From Flavobacteriaceae bacterium (lineage in GTDB: Bacteria > Bacteroidota > Bacteroidia > Flavobacteriales > Flavobacteriaceae), in contig JACXVH010000140.1 of NCBI GenBank assembly GCA_014763515.1, positions 1 through 5,800 of the forward strand: DNA of 5,800 nt, written 5' to 3'. Under the pieces are notes generated by a model. The model was given only the letters and a program-made list of their open reading frames with translations. It did not search any database and was not told the origin of the DNA. How positions within the stretch are numbered: the stretch's first letter is position 1; every line of letters starts with the position of its first letter. The position numbers and the translations under genes are program-made. Below are positions 1 to 4,356 of this stretch, piece after piece.

Positions 1-1
1 T

Positions 2-298
2 CCAAATTTATATAAAGTAATGTTTGATTCTAAAAAGGAAAAATTAGTACAATACGGAAAACGCGTTTGGAATTTAACTGGAACCGATGAAGAAATTGCA
101 CAAAAAGCGATTGAAAAAACCACTGAGTTTTTCCAAAGTGTGGGCATGAAAACGAAACTATCTGAAAACACAGAAAACTATCAAGAAACGGCTTCTTTTA
201 TTGTTAATCGATTTGAAGAAAGAGGTTGGAAAGGTTTAGGCGAAAAGCAATTGGTAACCTTAGATAAAGTAAAAGAAATTGTAGAAATGAGCTATTAA
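2..298 (+). CDS. Iron-containing alcohol dehydrogenase, C-terminal fragment (5' end outside window)
   Basis: This is the C-terminal ~99 residues of a group III iron-containing alcohol dehydrogenase of the YqhD/BdhA (NADPH- or NADH-dependent aldehyde/butanol reductase) type, a cytosolic enzyme interconverting aldehydes and alcohols. The frame is open to the window edge: codons before the first ATG (position 20) read PNLYKV, continuing into MFDSKKEKLVQYGKRVWNLTG. This matches the family pattern LPxLxxVMxDxKxxKLxQYxxRVWNxT, so position 20 is an internal methionine. The helical tail also fits: FFQSVGMKTKLSE, then ERGWKGLGE and a closing TLDKVKEIVEMSY. The metal-binding Asp/His residues and the NAD(P)-binding domain lie upstream and cannot be inspected, so activity and cofactor preference are unknown. 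The stop is TAA at 296-298. The next gene is convergent, so this is the end of its transcription unit. Family assignment is fairly sure; substrate is not. Confidence 0.85.
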   Translation, partial: PNLYKVMFDSKKEKLVQYGKRVWNLTGTDEEIAQKAIEKTTEFFQSVGMKTKLSENTENYQETASFIVNRFEERGWKGLGEKQLVTLDKVKEIVEMSY

Positions 299-315
299 TT
301 TCTTTTATCAAAAAA

Positions 316-393
316 CGTCAATTTGAGTGAATTCTAGAAGAATTTATATCGAGAATAATTTTTCTCGTGTTCTCGACTTCGCTCGAACTGACG
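316..393. repeat. REP-like imperfect palindromic intergenic element
   Basis: The element occupies most of the 99-base gap between two convergent genes. The outer arms 316-331 and 378-393 pair over 16 positions when read as + strand RNA: 13 Watson-Crick pairs, two G-U pairs and one A-C mismatch. The ends are CGTCAATTTGAG and CTCGAACTGACG. Inside are two smaller structures. AATTCT (330-335) pairs with AGAATT (339-344). TCGAGAA (349-355) can pair with TTCTCGA (370-376) or, in part, with TTCTCG at 362-367. From memory, intergenic elements with CGTCA-TTCGAG ends and a TCGACTTCGCTCGA core recur in Flavobacterium genomes; I cannot count copies here. It may also act as a two-way transcription stop, although it has no strong terminal U-tract. 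Confidence 0.6.
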
Positions 394-397
394 AAGT

Positions 398-1951
398 TTA
401 CTTTTTAATAATTTGCGTAACTTCTGTTCTATTTTCAAAAACAATTTTTGCTAAATAAACCCCCGATAATGTGTTTTTAAAATCTAGTCTATGCGTAAAT
501 TCTTTTGGTTTAAAGGTTAAAACTTTTTGACCTAAAACATTAAAAAGGGAAACCTCAACAGGTAATTCATTATTAAATTCAAAAAACAATTCCGTTTCAA
601 AAGGGTTCGGATAAACTTTAGCTTTCCTATTCATAAAAGAGTCAACGGAAAGTGTATTCACTTCAATACTTAAAATGAAAGAACTTGTTCCACTTTCATT
701 TTCAACAGTAACTAAATAATCTGTTGGCGGAGAAACTTCTGTAGGTATTCCTGAAATTTCTCCAGTTTGTTCATTAAAAACTAATCCTGCGGGTAGTTGG
801 GGTGAAATTGTATAACGATAGATTCTTATTTTTCTAATTTTGTGATTATTGTAGTCCGTAACATAAAACTCTGTTTCATTTTTTGCAACTATTCCTGTCA
901 ATGCCCTAAAAGAAGCTATCGAAGCTGGTCCATCAACAGCGCCTCCAGTACCAATACCTGCAAATGTTGAAACATTCCCTTGATTATCAATTTTTCTAAT
1001 TTTCCTATTACCACTATCGGTTACATAAAAATTTTCAACACCGTCAAAAGTAACAACAGCAGGATTATTAAAAGAAGCATTCAAAGCAGTCGAATCATTT
1101 GCTCCAGCAGTACCACTTCCAGCAAAGGTCGTTACATTACCATTAGGATCTATCTTTCTTATTTTGTTATTATGATAATCCGCCACATACATGTTTCCAA
1201 TAGTATCAAAGCAAAGCCCCGTAGGACCATTAAAAGTTGCAATAGCAGAATTACCGTCAGTATTTCCAACAACTCCTCCTAATCCAGCATAAGTAGTTAC
1301 ATTTCCAGCAGGTGTTACTTTTCTTATACAATGATTTCCGTAATCGGCCACATATAAATTATCTTGAGCGTCAATTGCCATTGCTGCAGGATAATTAAAC
1401 CTTGCTGCTGTTCCATTTCCATCAACATAACCAGCCGTATTTGTACCAACAAAATTTGATACCATTCCGTCTGTTGTTAATTTTCTAATTTTATGGTTAC
1501 TTTGATCTGTAATATAAATTGTACCATCAGAAGCAACAATTGCTCCATCAGGATATCTAAAAGTTGAAGAAGTTGCTACACCATTAATAGAACCTAATGC
1601 ACCTGTACCGGCAATTGTAGATACCATGCCATTAGAAATCTTTCTTATTTTATTATTACTTCTATCGACGACAATTAAATCTTGATTATTATCAAAAACT
1701 GAGATAGTGGGTAAATTAAAACTACTTGCTAATAAAGTACCATCAGTAGAGCCTATAGAACCTGTTCCAGCAAAGGTTGAAACTATTGGTTCATTTGGAA
1801 TAACCCCTCCAGTATTTGAAGGAATTAATGGAGTAATGGATTCGTTAATTGAAAAAGTGTTGGGAGTATTATATGATATTTGAGGCGCCTGAGAATAAAT
1901 AAAATCAGCACATAATATAGAAAAAAAACATACTAAAAATTTGGTTTTCAT
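398..1951 (-). CDS. Secreted six-bladed NHL beta-propeller protein with T9SS type A sorting domain
   Basis: The product is a predicted exported protein of 517 aa. I place the start at the ATG at 1951 because it begins a good signal peptide (MKTKFLVCFFSILCADFIYSQ, then APQ) and lies just after a consensus promoter; the frame stays open upstream to 2074 but that part looks non-coding. In order: signal peptide 1-21; an Ig-like first strand around 25-51; six NHL repeats at about 57-377; the rest of an Ig-like/He_PIG domain at about 378-432 (ISPQLPAGLVFNEQTGEISG, then IPT); and a T9SS type A sorting domain at about 440-517 (VYPNPF, NVLGQKV, SGVYLAKI, ending QIIKK). T9SS would carry it across the outer membrane and anchor or release it after C-terminal processing. 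NHL propellers are generally binding platforms; the ligand is unknown. No catalytic domain is visible. It is flanked by a convergent dehydrogenase and divergent gpsA, so it is probably monocistronic. Architecture is clear; biological role is unknown. Confidence 0.88.
   Translation of the reverse strand: MKTKFLVCFFSILCADFIYSQAPQISYNTPNTFSINESITPLIPSNTGGVIPNEPIVSTFAGTGSIGSTDGTLLASSFNLPTISVFDNNQDLIVVDRSNNKIRKISNGMVSTIAGTGALGSINGVATSSTFRYPDGAIVASDGTIYITDQSNHKIRKLTTDGMVSNFVGTNTAGYVDGNGTAARFNYPAAMAIDAQDNLYVADYGNHCIRKVTPAGNVTTYAGLGGVVGNTDGNSAIATFNGPTGLCFDTIGNMYVADYHNNKIRKIDPNGNVTTFAGSGTAGANDSTALNASFNNPAVVTFDGVENFYVTDSGNRKIRKIDNQGNVSTFAGIGTGGAVDGPASIASFRALTGIVAKNETEFYVTDYNNHKIRKIRIYRYTISPQLPAGLVFNEQTGEISGIPTEVSPPTDYLVTVENESGTSSFILSIEVNTLSVDSFMNRKAKVYPNPFETELFFEFNNELPVEVSLFNVLGQKVLTFKPKEFTHRLDFKNTLSGVYLAKIVFENRTEVTQIIKK
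821..1783 (-). repeat. Six tandem NHL repeats within the propeller CDS
   Basis: Six units of 53-55 residues begin at residues V57, V110, V164, V218, V273 and V327 of the 517-aa protein. Each follows the pattern VSTFAGTGxxGxxDG, then xxASFNxPxG, then xxxDxxGNxYVADxxNxKIRKI, which is the NHL strand layout. Six units match a closed six-bladed propeller. Departures from the pattern: blade 3 has NHCIRK (Cys208) where the others have Lys or Arg; blade 5 has NDS in place of the DG turn; blade 6 has RALTG, lacking the usual Pro. The first and last blades are the most degenerate. Repeats are similar in protein but only patchily so in DNA, which suggests an old duplication. Confidence 0.85.
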
Positions 1952-1966
1952 AGCTTTAATTTGAAA

Positions 1967-1999
1967 CAAAATTAAAACAAAAAACAGGATTATTGACAA
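1967..1999 (-). promoter_or_regulatory. Bacteroidetes-type promoter of the NHL/T9SS gene
   Basis: On the minus strand TAATTTTG (1974-1967) matches the -7 consensus TAnnTTTG exactly. A TTG (1999-1997) lies 22 bases upstream, inside the 17-23 spacing described for Flavobacterium. Transcription would begin near 1960, leaving a leader of roughly 10 bases before the ATG at 1951. This is a main reason for preferring that start over 2074. There is no Shine-Dalgarno sequence; the pre-start region is A-rich (ATTAAAGCT), as is usual in this phylum. The -33 element lies inside the hairpin at 1979-2013. Confidence 0.6.
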
Positions 2000-2013
2000 T
2001 AATCCTGTTTTTT
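1979..2013. terminator. Perfect hairpin with A/T tracts, terminator-like in both directions
   Basis: Arms 1979-1994 and 1998-2013 are perfectly complementary over 16 bp around a 3-base loop (GAC). The core CAGGATTATT is preceded by A-tracts and followed by T-tracts on either strand, which is the form of a bidirectional intrinsic terminator. Its position is odd, because it sits between two divergent genes, upstream of both start codons, and overlaps the -33 region of the NHL gene promoter. It could stop stray transcripts heading into the NHL gene, or end a small unannotated RNA. Confidence 0.6.
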
Positions 2014-2161
2014 TAACCAACCAAAACTTAATAGACTTAACCCAAAAACTATAAAGCAAGGTATTTATAAACATAAAACAGAACGTTAACGACGAATTAG
2101 CCGCTAAAATTGTACAATAAAGTATAAATTAATGTTAATTTTTAAATTCAATAGAATTCAG

Positions 2162-2169
2162 TACCTTTG
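2162..2169 (+). promoter_or_regulatory. -7 promoter box of gpsA
   Basis: TACCTTTG matches TAnnTTTG exactly and ends 24 bases before the gpsA ATG, implying a start near 2175 and a leader of about 20 bases. No TTG lies at the expected 17-23 base distance; only weak TTT (2141-2143) or TTA (2135-2137) are nearby, so the -33 part is poor. The box is covered in part by an inverted repeat, AAATTCA (2144-2150) and TGAATTT (2168-2174). Confidence 0.5.
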
Positions 2170-2193
2170 AATTTCTGAAAATTTAAAAACAGA

Positions 2194-3189
2194 ATGGAAA
2201 AACAACCAAAATTTGCCGTAATAGGCGGCGGAAGTTGGGCTACTGCAATAGCAAAGATGTTATGTGAAAACCAACAAAAAATTGCGTGGTATATGCGAAG
2301 TACCTACGCTATTGAGCATTTGAAACATCAAAAACACAATCCGAATTATTTAAGTTCTGTTGAATTTAATACAGATAAATTACAACTTACAAATGATATT
2401 AATGAAGCTGTAAAATTTGCGGATTATATCATATTTGCAATTCCGTCAGCTTTTTTAAGTGGCGAATTGGAAAAGTTAACAGAAAGCCTTGAAGGCAAAG
2501 TGATTTTTTCAGCCATTAAAGGTATTGTACCAGAAACTAGCTTAATAGTTGGTGAGCATTTTCATTCGAAATATGAAATTCCTTACGAGAATATTGGCGT
2601 AATAACAGGACCATGTCATGCAGAAGAAGTAGCACTTGAAAGGCTGTCTTATTTAACCATTGCTTGTGGCGATAAAAACAAAGCAAAATTAGTAGCCAAA
2701 AGTTTAAGTAGTCATTACATAAATGCAAAAATTACAGACGACATAATAGGGACTGAATATGCTGCTATGTTAAAAAACATTTATGCAATTGCAGCAGGAA
2801 TTGCTCATGGATTGGGTTATGGCGACAACTTTCAATCGGTTTTAATGAGTAATGCCATTAGAGAAATGAAGAAATTCATTAAAGAAGTGCATAAAATGAA
2901 GCGTAACATTAATAATTCGGCATATTTAGGCGATTTATTGGTAACAGGTTACTCTGTATTTTCTCGAAATAGAATGTTTGGAAACATGATTGGCAAAGGG
3001 TATACCGTAAAATCGGCACAAATGGAAATGAGCATGGTAGCCGAAGGGTATTATGCTACAAAAAGTGCTTATTTGTTGAACCAAAAATATGGCGCTAAGA
3101 CACCAATTATTGATGCGGTTTATGAAATTTTATACGAAAATAAAGAACCTAAAAAAGTTTTTAAAAAATTAACTGAAAAACTGAATTAA
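2194..3189 (+). CDS. gpsA: NAD(P)-dependent glycerol-3-phosphate dehydrogenase
   Basis: This cytosolic enzyme reduces dihydroxyacetone phosphate to sn-glycerol-3-phosphate, the backbone precursor of phospholipids. At 331 aa the length is normal for the family. The N-terminal Rossmann fold begins at residue 7 with VIGGGSWATAIA: G11 and G13 fit GxGxxG, and the third glycine is alanine (A16). Further motifs are FAIPSAF (81-87), SAIKGI (106-111, with conserved Lys109), GPCHAEEVA (139-147) and the catalytic helix AMLKNIYAIAAGIAHGLG (191-208, with Lys194). Next come GDLLVT (246-251, Asp247) and the substrate-binding SRNR (257-260). The ATG at 2194 places the nucleotide-binding strand right at the N-terminus, as in the family, so the start is secure. 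There is no Shine-Dalgarno. It has its own promoter box upstream and a terminator 25 bases after the stop, so it is probably monocistronic. The identification is confident; preference for NADH or NADPH cannot be read here. Confidence 0.95.
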   Translation: MEKQPKFAVIGGGSWATAIAKMLCENQQKIAWYMRSTYAIEHLKHQKHNPNYLSSVEFNTDKLQLTNDINEAVKFADYIIFAIPSAFLSGELEKLTESLEGKVIFSAIKGIVPETSLIVGEHFHSKYEIPYENIGVITGPCHAEEVALERLSYLTIACGDKNKAKLVAKSLSSHYINAKITDDIIGTEYAAMLKNIYAIAAGIAHGLGYGDNFQSVLMSNAIREMKKFIKEVHKMKRNINNSAYLGDLLVTGYSVFSRNRMFGNMIGKGYTVKSAQMEMSMVAEGYYATKSAYLLNQKYGAKTPIIDAVYEILYENKEPKKVFKKLTEKLN

Positions 3190-3214
3190 GTAACGTTTCT
3201 TGAAATTATTTTAT

Positions 3215-3260
3215 AAAACACTGATTATCAATGAATTAAAAAAAATTATCAGTGTTTTTT
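3215..3260 (+). terminator. Intrinsic terminator after gpsA
   Basis: AAAACACTGAT (3215-3225) pairs perfectly with ATCAGTGTTTT (3248-3258) over 11 bp, followed by further T residues. The 22-base A/T-rich loop is long. It starts 25 bases after the gpsA stop, as expected for its terminator. The A-tract on the other side would let it work on the opposite strand too. Confidence 0.7.
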
Positions 3261-3305
3261 ATTTTGTATAAATTCATCATTTTCAGATATTTATATCTAA
3301 TTCTC

Positions 3306-3333
3306 TTGGTTACAATTGACTGACTTATATTTG
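3306..3333 (+). promoter_or_regulatory. Bacteroidetes-type promoter of the terC gene
   Basis: TTG (3306-3308), a 17-base spacer and TATATTTG (3326-3333) match TTG-N17-23-TAnnTTTG. The -7 box ends only 14 bases before the ATG at 3348, so the leader would be about 7-10 bases, with no Shine-Dalgarno and no space for a leader riboswitch downstream of this start. The arrangement shows that terC is transcribed separately from gpsA. Confidence 0.65.
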
Positions 3334-3347
3334 TAAAAAATATTTCC

Positions 3348-4325
3348 ATGGATCACTTAGCGAATCATCCTTTTGTTATTATCATTTTTACCGTTACCAT
3401 TATTGCTATGTTGCTTTTAGATTTAGGCGTATTGAACAAAAAAAGTCACGCCATTTCTAGTAGAGAAGCAGCAATATGGAGTGCCATCTGGATTTCCCTA
3501 GCGATGGGTTTTAGTGCACTTATTTATTACACCATGGGATTGGAGAAATTTACCCAATTTCAAGGTGCTTATTGGATTGAAAAAGCACTTTCCGTAGATA
3601 ATTTATTTGTTTTTATATTAGTTTTCGGTTATTTCAATGTAGCAAAAGAAGCGCAACACAAAGTTTTATTTTGGGGTGTTTTAGGAGCGCTTTTATTCCG
3701 AGCAATATTCATTTTCTCAGGAGTTTGGATTTTGAATTATACCTATTTACCAGAAATGAATTTATTCGGGCACGATGTTCGAATTAATTATTTATTAACT
3801 GTTTTCGGGATAATCTTAATTGGTGCGGGTATAAAATCCTGGTTTAGTCATGGAGAAGACGATGGTGATAAAGATTTTTCTAAAAGTCCAGGAGCTAAAC
3901 TTATTCACAAAATATTTAATGTTACCGATAAATTTGATGGTGATAAATTTTTTACCATTCAAAACGGTATAAAAATGGCCACTCCGCTTTTAGTTGTTGT
4001 AGCCATTGTTGAATTTACTGACTTGTTATTTGCTGTAGACAGTATTCCCGCGATTTTTGCCATTGCGCCAGATGATCCGTTTATTTTATATACGTCTAAT
4101 ATTTTTGCGATTTTAGGCCTGCGTTCGCTTTATTTCTTGTTAGCCAACTTCATGTATATGTTTAGCCGTTTGCATTTCGGTTTGGCTTTAATTTTAGCTT
4201 TTATTGGGACTAAAATGTTAATCGCGCCTTGGGTTCATATCTCTTCGCCTATGTCATTAGCCGTTGTTGGATCAATATTAGTTATTTCAGTGCTTTGGTC
4301 GATCTTATTTCCGTATAAGAAATAG
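3348..4325 (+). CDS. TerC/Alx-family inner-membrane metal-homeostasis protein
   Basis: This polytopic inner-membrane protein of 325 aa has the normal length of the TerC/Alx family. Characterised members (E. coli Alx, Bacillus MeeF/MeeY) act in Mn2+ efflux or in metal loading of exported proteins; the name comes from tellurite resistance. Hydrophobic segments lie at about 8-30, 43-62, 83-97, 106-129, 147-163, 212-240, 248-272, 277-296 and 302-321. Family signatures with acidic residues in the membrane are present: LLLDLGVL (Asp25), EKALSVDNLFVF (78-89; Glu78, Asp84, Asn85) and EFTDLLFAVDSIPA (222-235; Asp225, Asp231). TSNIFAILGLRSLYFLL (249-265) follows. The cytoplasmic loop at about 164-205 is rich in charge (HGEDDGDKD). 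IAPDDPFILYTSN has an Ala and what looks like one extra residue compared with the common ITxDPFIVxTSN. A close promoter supports the ATG at 3348. No other ter genes are nearby, so a general metal role is likelier than a tellurite operon. Family assignment is sure; the transported ion is inferred. Confidence 0.92.
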   Translation: MDHLANHPFVIIIFTVTIIAMLLLDLGVLNKKSHAISSREAAIWSAIWISLAMGFSALIYYTMGLEKFTQFQGAYWIEKALSVDNLFVFILVFGYFNVAKEAQHKVLFWGVLGALLFRAIFIFSGVWILNYTYLPEMNLFGHDVRINYLLTVFGIILIGAGIKSWFSHGEDDGDKDFSKSPGAKLIHKIFNVTDKFDGDKFFTIQNGIKMATPLLVVVAIVEFTDLLFAVDSIPAIFAIAPDDPFILYTSNIFAILGLRSLYFLLANFMYMFSRLHFGLALILAFIGTKMLIAPWVHISSPMSLAVVGSILVISVLWSILFPYKK

Positions 4326-4356
4326 TTTTCAGTCACATAGTCTAATTGTCACATTA

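Noticed and set aside
20..298. Separate small gene of 92 aa starting at the ATG at position 20
   Set aside because: The frame is open to the window edge and the codons before the ATG continue the conserved dehydrogenase motif (PNLYKVMFD), so this Met is internal.
980..1282. Plus-strand open frame of 100 aa
   Set aside because: It lies wholly inside the NHL repeat gene on the other strand; its low-complexity Ile/Ser/Arg composition is a shadow of the repeats.
821..1783. CRISPR array or non-coding tandem repeats
   Set aside because: The periodicity is about 160 bases (53-55 codons), in frame, and explained by NHL protein blades; DNA identity between units is only partial.
1888..1951. Lipoprotein signal on the NHL protein (FSILC around Cys14)
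   Set aside because: The residue before Cys is Leu rather than Gly/Ala/Ser, and the signal peptide continues to a normal YSQ-type cleavage region; the T9SS sorting domain fits non-lipoprotein export.
2537..2728. Minus-strand open frame of 63 aa
   Set aside because: Antisense to the well-conserved gpsA coding region, with no recognisable protein features.
3215..3347. Small gene or riboswitch between gpsA and terC
   Set aside because: No coding frame of useful length and no structured G-rich core; the terminator and promoter account for the recognisable signals.
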